The notes below the pieces were generated by a model. The model saw only the letters and a program-made list of their open reading frames with translations. It made no database searches and was not told the DNA's origin. The position numbers were made by a program, and so were the translations under genes. Below are positions 11,201 through 22,584 of a DNA stretch of 64,000 bases, piece by piece. Positions within the stretch are counted from its first letter, which is position 1, and every line of letters starts with the position of its first letter. The DNA comes from Vigna angularis (taxonomy: Eukaryota > Streptophyta > Magnoliopsida > Fabales > Fabaceae), in the NCBI RefSeq assembly GCF_016808095.1, contig NC_068971.1, forward strand, positions 24,044,501 to 24,108,500, written 5' to 3'.

Positions 11201-13265
11201 TGGGTCAAGCTAGTGACATTAAAGAAGCGCTTACTAGGAGGCAACCCAGTGTCTTAAAAACTTTTAATTTGTTTTTGTTTATTTGGTTTGAGTTTATTTT
11301 TATTTGTATTTTTATTTTTATCTTTTTTTTTGGTTATTGTGTGAATATTTTTTTTTTCTTGTGTGTTTAATTTTTCTTAGAACTGAATGTTTGAGGGGTG
11401 GAGAGAGTTGAATTGTTTGATTTGAGTGTTGTTGTGAGAGCTAGGGAAATGAAAATTGAAAATTTTAGGTTGAACTTGAGAACTCAAGGCCGGGAAAACC
11501 CAAAACAGTTCAAAAATTAAGGCATATACAGTACCGCCCGCCGCCCAGGCGCCCTCTTGGGGGCGCTCGGGCGGCGGCTCTGCAGTTGGGTTGTTTAAGC
11601 ACGAAGCTTGAGCAGGCTTGGCCCAATTTCACTCTTTTTAACCCCAAGGGTTTCACCCAAGCCTCCATTCTTTGATTTCCCTCAATCTAGCCTCTCAAAA
11701 CACTTCTCCCAAGTGCTCTCTCTACTTTCCCCTCTTCTATTTCACCAAAACCCTAAGGTTTCACCACTTTTGCACCATCCAACCATTCAAGTTTGGGGTT
11801 TTGGAGTGTATGGCAGCCAAAAAGCATCTACTGATGGATGCTATGTGATTAAACATCTACTGATGGTTGTTACTAACAACGTCTACTGATGGATGCATAG
11901 GAAGATGAGAAAGATTGACATCTACTGATGGATGTCGGAAGATTCAGATGAAAGCATCTACTGATGGATGCTACTAAAACAAGATTTCTTTTATCTCTAT
12001 TGCTTTTATTGCTTTTATTGTTGCTGATATTTTTATTGTTGAACTCTTTTTATATTCCTTTTTTTTGTAGTATAGGGTAATGTACTTTCTTGAATTAACT
12101 GTATTGTAGTGGTTTGGTTATTTTGATGATGTGTTGTCTGTTGATGAGTATTACTTTTTGATGCTTATTGTTTGGGTTGATGTTGAGATGATGCAAGATG
12201 TAAAAATATACAGGTGGTTGCTTCTAAAATGTGAAACAAATGCTTAAGGTAAAAGTTTGATTGAAATACTGGGCATGGTGTTTTTCTGAATTCTGGAACT
12301 TGAATTTAACCTGTGTGAGGATTGAACTCCAGAGCTTTTGTGAATAATTGTTATTACTTTGGAAGCATGAATGATTTTGCCCAAATTTTCTGTGATTGAA
12401 TTACTTGCTTGTAGGTTTCCCATGATCAAGGCCATCTGTTGTTTATCCCTTTTTAGCTCACTCATGAATTTTTCCAAATAAAAAGAGAACAGTTTATTCC
12501 ATCCTTTGAACCTTTAGCCTTAAGCACGTTTTAAAAACCCTGTTTTAAATTCTTGACCTTGAGTTGAGTTGAGAATATTTGTGAGGTATTGATAAAGGTT
12601 CAAGTTTGGGGTTGCTAGAAAAATAAGCAGTGAGCACAAAGAAAAAGAAAAAGAGAAATCAAAAGAAAAGAAAAATGAAAAGAAAAGAAAGAAAAGCGCA
12701 CTGCAAGGGAAAAAGTTGAGAATAAGAAAAATAGACTCTTGAAAAGAGAACCTGTGTATAATTATTAAATTCATAAATGTCTCTCTTAACTCAAGGATTT
12801 TGTATTCCTGAAAAACCATGTTTCTTCATACCTAGCCAAGTTACAAGCCAAGAAAAGCCCTTGTGATTAAAACCTTCTTGTGAGTATGTTTGATTTTGGT
12901 AAAATGAAAGGAAAAATTAATTTGTGTGACATTGTGATAGCAGAGTGATTGAGAGATCCCACTATACACTTGTGAGTTTAAGTGATACACTTTTGAGTGC
13001 TTGAGTAAAACACTTACCTTGGTGAGGAACAGTTCTTTGAATTTCTTATTACTCTTTGCTTGGTTGATTGATCATTCATGCTGATAGCATCTGTTGAACT
13101 GTTTGAGCATTACATTGAGTTTAATTGAATTAAAGGCATATGTGTTTCTTGACTGATATTCTTATGATGAGCTGATTGAAGTGATTACTTGTCTTGGAAA
13201 AAGATTTTGAAAAACTGCTGAACCACTGTGATATTTGGTGAGAGCTAAGTTACATTTTGTTTTGC
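11201..13265 (+). other. Non-coding 3' internal region of Gypsy-1
   Basis: About 2 kb with no coding remnant I can name. It includes a GC-rich palindromic block at about 11533-11582, the CATCTACTGATGGATG array at 11825-11970, and an A/G-rich run around 12630-12710. Related elements carry an extra ORF in this interval (see 19806-21053); here it is gone. Confidence 0.6.
11825..11970 (+). repeat. Five spaced copies of CATCTACTGATGGATG
   Basis: Copies start at 11825, 11854, 11880, 11919 and 11955; the second and third have one change each. Each is a near-palindrome (CATC...GATG). Spacers are 10-23 bp and mostly unrelated, so this is an array of short motifs, not a simple tandem duplication. Seen directly; no known role. 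Confidence 0.85.
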
Positions 13266-13298
13266 TTGAGGACAAGCAAAGTTCTAAGTTTGGGGTTG
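13266..13298 (+). other. Polypurine-tract region of Gypsy-1
   Basis: GAGGACAAGCAAAG followed by AAGTTTGGGGTTG ends exactly at the 3' LTR. The same two blocks precede the 3' LTR of Gypsy-2, so they are a lineage signature. This is where plus-strand DNA priming is expected. Confidence 0.7.
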
Positions 13299-14665
13299 TG
13301 TTAACGATTGAAAATACTGTTATTTGTGATGTAATTTTGATACTAAATACACCCTTTTTTAGTTAGAAACTTACTTGGACTCATGTTTTTTTATTAAGTT
13401 ATGTGAATAAGAGAGTTGAAGTTGAATTTGATGGTTTTATGACTAATTACCCTTGTTTTGATAGGTAATGAGAGAATGCAAAAAGCAGAGATAAAGTGCT
13501 AAAGAGTTAGAGCTCAGAAAGGCCTGGAAAAGCACCAAAAGAAGGAACCGCACGAAGCTTGGGCGCCCTGTCCGAGGCTTGAGCCTCGGAAAATCCACGT
13601 CCACCACCTGGGCGCCCTCCTAGGCCACCCGAGCATCGGCCCTCGAAGCCCGAGCGACCAATTGAAGACTCAAGCCGTACATGAGGACCGTCCACCGCCC
13701 GGGCACCATAAGTGGGCACCCGAGCGTCATGCGTCGCAGATCCGACCCAGTTTTTGTTCTGTTTTGACTCTTTTGGACCGGGCCCTGTTTCTACTCATTT
13801 CCAACTTTATTTAAAGGACCCAGGCGCTCTAGGTTTTGTATCTCTAGCTGGAGCAACTCAACAACACACTCTTCTACTCTCTGAAGGTGGATCTGGAGGT
13901 GGGAGCTTCCTCTTCTACTCTTAGGGTTTCACTATCTCATGCTTGTCCATTATTCCTATAGTTTCTCCATGTCTATGGGGAACTAAACTTTATTTGTTGT
14001 TGGGGAATGATGTAACCTTGTGAACTCTCATGTATTTGAATTGATTATTAGTTTATATGATTTTTCATTAATTATTAGGAAATTCATCTGCTTCAATGCT
14101 TGCTCTATTTAACTCATTTAATAGCATGATTTATGAATTGCATGAGTGCCGGGAGGTTCCTTACAATTCAGGTTCTTGTTGAATTCTCCGAAGGGTATTA
14201 TTTCTCAAGGATGAGGGTATGAGTACTTTATCGTATTAAGCTCTTGATCTTCAGACTTAATGTTCTAGGAACGCTAGGAATTGCACGAACTAGGAATTAA
14301 GGCAGGCTTATTGCGCCGAGGGACTGGGTTCTAAGTAATTTAATGAGTGACGTTAATATTAATGTAAAAAGAAGAATTCTTATATACATGAAAGTAAACT
14401 TGGTGAAATCAAACCCTAACAACATACTCATCTCATTTTATAAACAATCTCCGTTCATCTTTGTTTTAATCTACTATTGATCAATTTACCTTCATATTTA
14501 ATTTTATGTCTTTGCATTTGAAACCAACAATCTCATTTTATTTAAGTCTTAATTAATTGAGTTATCATACATCTGTTTAGTGCCGAGAGTCATCTAGGAA
14601 ACGATACTTCGTCTTACCATTTTATATTACTTGTGTGATTTGGTACACTTGTCAATCCATCAACA
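13299..14665 (+). repeat. 3' LTR of Gypsy-1
   Basis: 1367 bp, TG...CA ends, homologous to 8527-9823 and to the partial LTR starting at 62931. GC-rich CGCCCGGGC blocks lie at about 13558-13735. Followed by the CCTAA target duplication. Confidence 0.92.
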
Positions 14666-14670
14666 CCTAA

Positions 14671-14908
14671 CCTCATCATTGGTGCAAGGAACACATTTAA
14701 TAACATTGAACTAACTCACCCATATAAGAAAATGGAAAAAATTTACAAAACGAGAGCAAACACCATCATGGGGAGTGTTATTATTCCAACTAGGGAGTAT
14801 AGTTGAACTTTCTGTACAAATAGCCCCTAGGCCCCTGGTAATCGATTACAGGATTCCTGTAACCGATTACAGGGTTCATGCAATCAATTACAGGAACCTC
14901 TTAATTAT
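14671..14908 (+). repeat. Left flank of the copia element, inverted relative to the right flank
   Basis: The core 14761-14850 matches the reverse complement of 31159-31245. The match includes AGTATAGTTGAACTTTCTG, TACAAAT and CCTGGTAATCGATTAC; weaker similarity extends outward through AAAATGGAAAAA. It also has three TAATCGATTAC-like motifs (14838-14895). The arms flank the copia element in opposite orientation. Confidence 0.7.
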
Positions 14909-15664
14909 TGAGATTGATATTGCGCAGCGTAATAACCAAGAGGAGATGGGTAAATTGGTTCTCTTAAAAATTATGATTTTCTTTTAAAACTTTCGTCAAA
15001 CAGTTTAAGCGCAAGAGTTATAGAGTCAAAGAAAATCACACAAAGTATTTTATCCTGGTTTGAATCAACAGGTTCTACGTCCAGTCATTAATCACTATAA
15101 AGAGTGATTAATCTTTTCTACTAAAAATATTGTTTCAGATTACAAATAGACAAAGATTAAGAAACAGAAAACCCTTCCTTTGTCACACGATGGAAAGGAA
15201 CACAACTCAATCAACTTGAAGAAAATCGCTTCGACATTAGACGCACTAAATGCAAGCTTCTCCTTTTCATAAGACTTGATTGAACTCACTCTAAGACTTG
15301 AGAACTTCCTCAGAACTATTTCGTATCCTCAAATGGCTTATTCCCTTTTTTACACATAGGGAGTTTTCCTTAGGCATACAACTCTAATACTCTCAAAATG
15401 AAAAGTTTCCTTCTAAGAGGTATGGAGAACATTATTTATAAGCCAAGGTTAGTGTAGGATTAGAAACTGAAAAGGTAGCTCCCAATTGCCAGTAATGAAT
15501 CACTTGTTTATGATATTTCTAAGTTCTTTACAATTACAAAATGAATCCTATACAATGATTTCTATAAAAATTGCTTTTAACATTTACAATATAGGTTCTT
15601 CAATTCTTCACTTGCATCATCATCAAAATTACTTCAAAACAACAATGCTTTCACATTGGTAACA
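14909..15664 (-). repeat. Copia LTR (3' LTR in element orientation)
   Basis: 756 bp. It is clearly homologous to 30159-31158 but about 240 bp shorter. Most of the missing part is the TAATCGATTA motif cluster present in the other copy (about 30774-30974); the join lies at about 15490. Confidence 0.82.
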
Positions 15665-17102
15665 ATCTTCCCCTTTTTTTATGATGATAAAATATTTGTT
15701 GAAGGCTTGTGATATGTCATGTTCTTGAAGATCCTGTTCTTAATTGACAACTAAGAAGAAAAAAGTAATTAATCCATAATAGAGATAAATAACAAAATAT
15801 CTAACAAACTCATATATCTCCCCCTAAAACCATTTATCACAAGATTATCACATAAGATGTCAATAAAACATTTCTTCCCTTTTTTTATCATAATAAAAAA
15901 ATTATCAAAATCTTTATGTTCCCCCTAAATTAGTTAATTTAAAAAGAATTTAAGTACTTTTAATTAAAATTACTCCCCCCAAATATAATATTCTCTAAAA
16001 ACAGATTCTTAAAATAAAAAAGTATTTTATTTATTTATTTTATGTGAAAACTTAAGATAATCGATTATCACTCGTGATAATCGATTATTGTCGAGCCAAA
16101 TTGTCAAAATTCATATTTTCAGACCTTGATAATCAATTATCATCCTTGGTAATCGATTATTACGTGTTAATTTTTGAAAAACGCTATTTTAACAATTTTT
16201 TGCCTTTAAGATATATCTAAAAATTCATAGATCATTTCAAAGCTCTTAAAATTTACTAGGATACCATAGAACTTTCTTTTCCTTTTGAAAATTTAACCTG
16301 CAAAACAAAACAATAGAGTTTTGGTCCCCATAATCTTATTTAAGTACTTTGAGGTTAGAGGTAAATTATTTTATAACAGGAATCCAAACATATTTCCCAT
16401 TAGGAATATCAAAATGTTTTATTCTACATTTATTAGAAGTGTACCCCTTTTCATACAATAAAAACATGTGATATCATTTGGGTTCCTATAATAAGTTGTT
16501 CCTTTTTCAACCCATACCCTACGTGTTCCTTTAATTTGGTTCTTACTTTAAGAACACTTTTATTTTTATAAACATTTTTAACAAGTATTGGCATTTAAAA
16601 ATTATTATTTGTGGTTGCCACTTCAAGAAGACTTTCAAGAATATCAATATCAAGCATATGACTCTTACATGAAAGACATTCAAGAGGATGTTCAATATTT
16701 GTAATTTCTTTTATTTCTAAATTGCAGATTTTATTCCTTAAAATAACTTCTTCATCTAATTCTCATATTTAATTTTCAAATCCTTAAACTCATTTTTCAA
16801 ATTTGTATGAGCAACATCTAATTTCTCATACTCATTTATTAATTCAAGAAAACCTTTTGTAAATCAATTTCACTAGTTTCAAGGCTAGAGCAACTTACTT
16901 GGCTTGCAGTGTTATCAATATTAACCGTTAAACATAAGTTTGCTTCTTCATCAAAAACACTGGAGCTACATGAGTCATTATCATTCCAAGAAATGTAGGC
17001 CTTCTTCTTTTTTGTGAAATTTCTTTTATTTCTTTTCTTTCCTTTCTTCATTTCTCTTATTGTTTAGACAATCGACTTTCACATGGCCTCTTTCACCACA
17101 TC
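15665..17102 (-). pseudogene. Internal copia remnant (post-zinc-knuckle gag region and non-coding part)
   Basis: Reading on the minus strand from 17107, the sequence completes a zinc knuckle (CGERGHVKVDC). It then runs into a Lys-rich stretch and, after a frame change, KKAYISWNDNDSCSSS and DEEANLCLT (16839-17051), which is typical of the region between the knuckle and protease of legume copia polyproteins. Further on are coiled-coil-like Lys/Glu/Leu remnants with stops. From about 16200 to 15665 no coding sequence is recognised. Four TAATCGATTA-type motifs lie at about 16058-16170. Confidence 0.7.
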
Positions 17103-17107
17103 TATAC

Positions 17108-18516
17108 TGTTAACTTTCTGGCAAGTGTACCAAATCGTTCTAAGTAATAAAACCGGTAAGACCGGATATCGTTTCCCAAGAGACTCGTGTAATGCTTTAA
17201 AACTGTATAATAAGTTAACTAACTTAGACTAAGAGTAACATCTTTAATATGATTCAAGTGTAATAAAATTCCAATTCAAATATATACGATAAAATGAACG
17301 TCTTAGAGGCTTAAAGATTGAAAGTGGTTGATGGATAATGAAACAATATGGAAGATATGTTGGAGAATGATCGTAATTACTACGCTATCATGCAAATGCA
17401 CATTACTACTTCATCAATTGATTGCGTTTGTCAACCTTCCTATTATACTCAGACCCAATTCCTTGGTAGAAAAAGCCTAGACTCACTTTTTCAGTCCCAA
17501 TTCCTTGGTAACCTAGAAAGTTCATCTGCATTACAATTAGAGGTTTATGACAACTAAAGGATCAAGCTCCATTTCTAGATACAATCTCCTATAGGTGTTA
17601 ATTCCAGTTCAAGATCCACACAATATTTTCCAATATCAAGCAAATCTCAGATTCATGTTATGGTTGATCAAGTCACAACAAGCTTTAAGAGAAGGAAATT
17701 AAACACTCACAATCAAATGAAAGAAGCTTAAATTCATTAAACTCAAGTGCATTTACATGAAAGTTTCGTAACTACATCATTCCCCAACAAATTGAAATTA
17801 GTTCTCCATAGTCATGGAGAACTTGAGCTTACAATGGAGAAAAATGGAAGAATGGGGATCCAAAGAGGAAGGATGGAGAGTTTCCACTGCCCAAAACCAG
17901 CTCCCTTAGGTCCGAAAATGGTGTTCCAAGCTTCAGCCGCCAAGAAGATGCCACCCTCAGTTACAGAATGCTTTAAATAGATCTAGGGTTCCAGGTCAGC
18001 AGAGGTCACGCCCGGGCGCCCTCCTCAGTCGCGCCCAAGCGCAAAGCTTTCGCAGAAGGTCGCGCCCGGGCGCCCTCTTTCTCGCGCCCAGGCGCGGAGC
18101 TCTCGCAGAAGGTCGCGCCCGGGCGCCCTCTTTCTCGCGCCCAGGCGTGGAGCTCTCGCAGATGGTCGCGCCCGGGCGCCCTCTTGGTCGCGCCCGGGCG
18201 CGAGGCTTGCGCAGAAAATGGCATTTTGCCTCCTTCTTCTTAGGCGCTTAGGTGTGAACTTCCTTCCCTGCTCCATCAGATCCTGCTTTTGTATCTTTTC
18301 CTTGCTCCCGTTCTTGGTAAATACAATACTTCTCCAATAACTTGCAAATCACCTACGAATTTGAGGAATTAATGACGAAAACTTAAATATAAAGCTTAAG
18401 CTAGACTTATTCACAAACTTAGATAAAAAGGGAGGATTCGACATGTTTCAAGCTTAAAAAGGGTAGATTTTGTATAAGAATTGGTTCAAAGATAATGGTA
18501 AAAATTACCGTTATCA
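17108..18516 (-). repeat. 3' LTR of Gypsy-2
   Basis: 1409 bp, minus-strand ends TGATAACGG...GTTAACA. Almost identical to 28165-29573. It contains four 53-bp GC-rich units at 18004-18216. Confidence 0.95.
18004..18216. repeat. Four tandem 53-bp GC-rich units in the Gypsy-2 LTR
   Basis: Units start at 18004, 18058, 18111 and 18164. Each has the palindromic core GCGCCCGGGCGCC followed by a second block near GCGCCCAGGCGC and then CGCAGAA. The array is repeated in the other LTR (about 29061-29273). The CpG density is far above the surroundings. The repeated peptides in the minus-strand frames here are a by-product. Confidence 0.9.
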
Positions 18517-18550
18517 CAACCCCAAACTTGAAATCTTGCTTGTCCTCAAG
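18517..18550 (-). other. Polypurine-tract region of Gypsy-2
   Basis: On the minus strand, GAGGACAAGCAAG then AAGTTTGGGGTTG directly abuts the 3' LTR, as in Gypsy-1. Confidence 0.7.
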
Positions 18551-19805
18551 CAGAAAAACAACAAAAATTGAACTGGTTTGAACAAACAACTCAAATTTAA
18601 TGCTTCATCACTCAAGAAGAGTAAAATTCAATTATGCTTGCTCATCATGTTGACTTGATTTTTGTCACAAGAGGTGAAGCTTTTACTGATGGTACTCACA
18701 AAATTACAAAATTAAACATCAGCTATGTTCTATGAGGGACCAACACACATGGCAAAAGTATTTTCTTAACTAACATGGAACCCTTCCTCTGAAAAGAAAC
18801 TGTTTCTCTCACTTTCACAGGTGTATGGGGATGTGTGTCTCTCACTCAATCATCACAAAATCACACAATTGAACTTTGCCTTTCATTTCCCTTACAATGA
18901 ACACACTTACCTATAAAATTGAAGTACAAGAACATTCAAGGCTCTACAAGGGTTAGGTTAAGAAGGAGCTTTGGTTTTTCTAGGCAAAACTAATACTAAG
19001 AGAGCATTCATTTTAGCACAAGATAACAAAGTCTCGCGTACTTCCACCAATTGTAAGCAAATCTTACTTCTTTTTCCCTTTTTGTAGTATTTTTATTTTT
19101 TTGTTCTTTTTCCTTTTTCTTTTCATTTTTCATTTTGGCTCTTAATGTCATTTTTCTCATGTCACCTCAAATACCCCAAACTTGAACCATTTTCCTGTAC
19201 CCCACTTGAATGCTCATCTTAGCTTAAGGTAGAGGGATTACAAATTTTTCGGATTGCTTTTTAAGGTTCATGGATGGGCTACATAAGGTTACAATAGGCT
19301 TTGGGTTCAAAAACTTAAGACAACAAAGGGAGAACAAGACAACCTTGATCATGTGTATTGAACAAGTAAATGATCCACTTCAGGGAAAATCAGGCAAAAC
19401 TCACTTGTGCTTCTAAAGTGAAATCATTCAACAATAATTCTGGAGCACAAAATCTCACTAGGTTACTTAGGGTTCCATATTTGTTTTCAAACACAATGCC
19501 ATGCATATTAATCACAAGAAGAACAGCGCATGAAATTCATTCAGTCGAGCGTAACCACAGTGAAAAAAAACTACCCAACTCGATCCTAATTTCTCAAAGT
19601 CTCGCAGAGTAAGAGCAAACATAAGCGATTTCTAATCAAGTCAAGTTCAAAACATTTTCATCAACATGTTCATTCAACCAAGTTCAAAATTTAACCAAAA
19701 GTTCTAAAAGTACGAGTGCTGAAATTAAATTAACTACGGAAATTAAAGCATGAAAGTAGTAATTGTTTATGAAAGAGATGAAAGTTGCCCGTCTCATCTG
19801 TCTCC
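18551..19805 (-). other. Non-coding stretch between the extra ORF and the 3' LTR of Gypsy-2
   Basis: No coding sequence recognised. T-rich on the plus strand (A-rich in element orientation) around 19070-19140. Probably a 3' untranslated region of the element. Confidence 0.55.
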
Positions 19806-21053
19806 TCAAGAATCATTCTCAGTGTCCTCATCTTCTTCTTCCTCTTCCGATTGCTCCTCCTCGTCTTCTTCCTCTTCAGATTCAGATTGATCCTCTTCCA
19901 TTGCTTGAGCTCCAGAGGATGTTCCAACTCCCCCATCAGTAGAGGTCTGGTCCCCAGGCCAAGCTACTCTTGCAGCATACTCCTCAGAAGTCATGAAACC
20001 TGGGTGAGAGGAGGCGTAGACTTGACGCATCATGTCTGCGTGAGCAAGGCCCATCCTGTGGAGTGCTTCCAGCTTAGCATTGAGGTCAGCCATATTGAAG
20101 GGGTTTTGTGGGCCCTCTTCTTCAGGCTGTGCAGGTGGGTCTGGATGATTTCTCCTATGCCGTCTTGGTGGCTGGGGTGCAGGAATGTTTTGACCCTCCT
20201 CATCAATTAAGCAGTATTGCAGGTAATAGGACCGATCAATGGTTTTCCTTGGTTTCTCGAATGGAGGCATTGAAGTGTCAACCCCAGCAATCTCACATAG
20301 GTGAGTGATCAGAGATGGGTGGCCTAGTGGAGTGTTGCTCAGTGCAGTATGGGCACAGTCATTGATCTCATGTGCAATAATGTTACCCACATTGATTGGC
20401 TGACCCTGTAGTATAATGAAAAGGAGAAGTGCTCTACTCACATTGAGGTCAGACATATGGGAGCATGGAGATATGTTTGCATGTATGAATGCCATCCAAT
20501 ATTTGGAGAGAGGTGTAAGAAAGGAACGCTTGATGTGCAATGGTTGTCCCTATCTGTTTCTGTGAAAGTGGCCTCTTGGGAGGCACAAAGTCCTCTCAAC
20601 CTCCTGATAGTCTATCCCTACAAAATTAGTCCGGTTTGCGTCTGAATAATGACATGGTGAATTGCCCCCTGGCCACTGAGTGTTGAAGAAAGAGTTGATT
20701 GTGTTTGCATCAAAAGCCACGGGCCTTCCACGCACATAACTGGTGAATGGCGCTGGTTCGTCTGAAAAGCTACGAGCATTGGCATAGAATTCCCGTACTA
20801 CAGCAACATTAGCCGGGGCAGGGAAGGAGATAAGATTGCTCCAGTGTCGACGCCACACTTCTTGGGCAAATTGTGGTTCCTCCCGAGGTAGCTGTTCAAC
20901 AACTCTTTCCATAAGGAGCCTTCTGTTTTGAGACTCCTCAAAATTTGTCCTATGTTTTTGGGAGAGGAAAGTTTGAGGTTTTGAGTGCTTCTTTTGCTTC
21001 TGCCTCTTTGTTGCTATGGTTTTGATTCTTTTGGATCCTGAAACAGAGGCCAT
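19806..21053 (-). pseudogene. Extra ORF of Gypsy-2 (plant transposon-protein domain), one internal TAG
   Basis: From ATG 21053 (MASVSGSKRIKT) to 19806 there are 415 sense or stop codons before the terminal stop. A single in-frame TAG at 20552-20550 is the only break. The N-terminus is Lys/Arg-rich (KRQKQKKH), like a nuclear signal. The middle part (VVREFYANARSF, VRGRPVAFD, then beyond the stop LTPLSKYWMAFIHANISP and GQPINVGNIIAHEI) resembles the 'putative plant transposon protein' domain found in the extra ORF of Athila/Calypso elements. The last 60 residues or so are strongly acidic (Glu/Asp/Ser). This position is sometimes called 'env-like', but I see no signal peptide or membrane span. The role is unknown. 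An upstream ATG at 21107 is less likely. Confidence 0.75.
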
Positions 21054-21107
21054 TTCTGCACAAACATGCAAGCATTGTGATTGTAATGAGGAGCAACACA
21101 AAATCAA

Positions 21108-22584
21108 AGTGATAAGTAGTGTTTATGCTAAAGAATTTGTATTCATAGCTCAACGCATACACAAACAATAGGTCAAATACTCACAAACAACCACAAGAAG
21201 ATCAACATGGCAGAAAATCGAAAAACAGTTGGAAAACTCAAAGCAGACCAATACTGGCCGAGACAGTCGCGCCCAGGCGCGACCCTTCAAGGGGCGCCCG
21301 GGCGCGAGTTTCTGCAGAGAATTTTTCCTTCTTGTAACCCATTTTTGTGATTTTTGTGGTTTTTCAGAAATCAATCCATCATGCAAGCAATTCAATTAAA
21401 CAACACATACTAAATCAAAGCAGTCAAAACATGGATGAAACATAAAAAATGGAAAAACATAAGAAGATCAAAGCATGGGCCAATCTTGGCCGAGCCAGTC
21501 GCGCCCAGGCGCGCACCTGCAAGGGGCGCCCGGGCGCGAGTTTTTCAGAATGCAGAAGTCTAATGCAGTGGTTTGGTTCCACTTTTCCATGATCAATCAC
21601 GCATTCAGACAGTTTAATTGAACAAACCTACTCTAAGACACACAACAATCTACTCTTAAAAGCAAAAGATTTTCAAAAACAAGCAAACGAAAGTAAAACC
21701 TACTTGATTTGGAGAATCAAAATTGATTTTTGAAATTGGGGATTTTGAGAGAGTTGAGAGCTTGACCGTGATTGCCCAAAGAAAACGGATTTGGTGAGGA
21801 GAATGAGTGGGTGTGATGTGTAAGTGATATAGTTGAGTGGGTGGGTTGAGTTGGGAATAGGTTTACAAGTGAAGGAGTTCACAATGGTGAGTGTGATGGT
21901 TGTTGAGTGGTGGCAATGAGTGTGGCTGAGATGGAGGGGTATGGTGGTTTTGGAGGCTTTGAGAGTTTAGGCACGAGAGAGAGAGGGAGAGGAGGCTGGA
22001 AATTAGGGTTTGAAAATGAGGGAAAATCTGACCACTGTGCACTTAAGAGGCAGGTGGGTTGGGCCTGCACAAGTCGCGCCCGGGCGCCCCTCGTGTGGAG
22101 GGCGCCCGGGCGCGCCCAGCACGCTACTGCATCTTGCGCCTGGGCGCGCCTGGTCAGGGGGGGCTTGGGCGTGAATTCTGCAGAATTTCAGCAGACTGCA
22201 GAATGGCTCAACTCACAGTACCATTTTCTGATTTTTGCATTCTCTAGCTCTCAAAGCACCCCAGAACACCTTATTTTTATCAAACACGTTTGCTTAAATC
22301 TCCAATAAGGGAAATTCACTTGAAGAATCAATTTGAAGGTGTTCAATTTCACAAATTTTCAACATTCTCCAAAACAAGCTAATTCAAATTCAAACAACAC
22401 AGAATCACACAGTAAACATTTCAGGCTATAAAACACACTAACATGCTTTCACACAACCAAATTCTACCACTCAAATAAGAAGAGAAAAACACTTCAAAAC
22501 AAAATAACACAAAAGGAAGGTTAGAAAGCTGGGTTGCCTCCCAGTAAGCGCTTGTTTAACGTCATTAGCTTGACACACTGATGC
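21108..22584 (-). other. GC-block spacer between pol and the extra ORF of Gypsy-2
   Basis: No coding sequence. It holds three clusters of GCGCCC(A/G)GGCGC palindromes at about 21268-21305, 21498-21543 and 22074-22165. The first two are copies of one about 70-bp unit (ACTGGCCGAG... / CTTGGCCGAG...). The same motif type fills the LTRs. The segment GCCTCCCAGTAAGCGC at about 22536-22551 is the post-pol signature also kept in Gypsy-1. Confidence 0.7.

Larger units (their letters stand above)
8527..14665 (+). mobile_element. Gypsy-1: Athila/Calypso-lineage LTR retrotransposon, deleted for RT and integrase
   Basis: A complete terminal structure is visible: LTRs at 8527-9823 and 13299-14665, both starting TGTTAACG and ending CATCAACA. 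They are flanked by a perfect 5-bp target duplication, CCTAA (8522-8526 and 14666-14670). A primer site lies just after the 5' LTR and a polypurine region just before the 3' LTR. Inside there is only a broken gag/protease remnant (9996-about 11200), then directly the post-pol sequence, so RT, RNase H and integrase are missing. The LTRs differ at many bases and by indels (1297 versus 1367 bp), so the insertion is older than Gypsy-2. It would need proteins from an autonomous relative to move. Confidence 0.92.

Noticed and set aside
11825..11970. CRISPR-like spaced repeats
   Set aside because: Plant LTR-retrotransposon context, irregular spacers and no cas genes.
17348..17557. Identical ORFs at 17348 and 28405, and at 17747 and 28804
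   Set aside because: They recur because they lie in the two LTRs of Gypsy-2 and are antisense to it; no sign of coding.
18006..18276. Arg/Pro/Gly-rich minus-strand ORFs in the Gypsy-2 LTR
   Set aside because: They are translations of the 53-bp GC repeat; the repeated peptide follows the DNA repeat.
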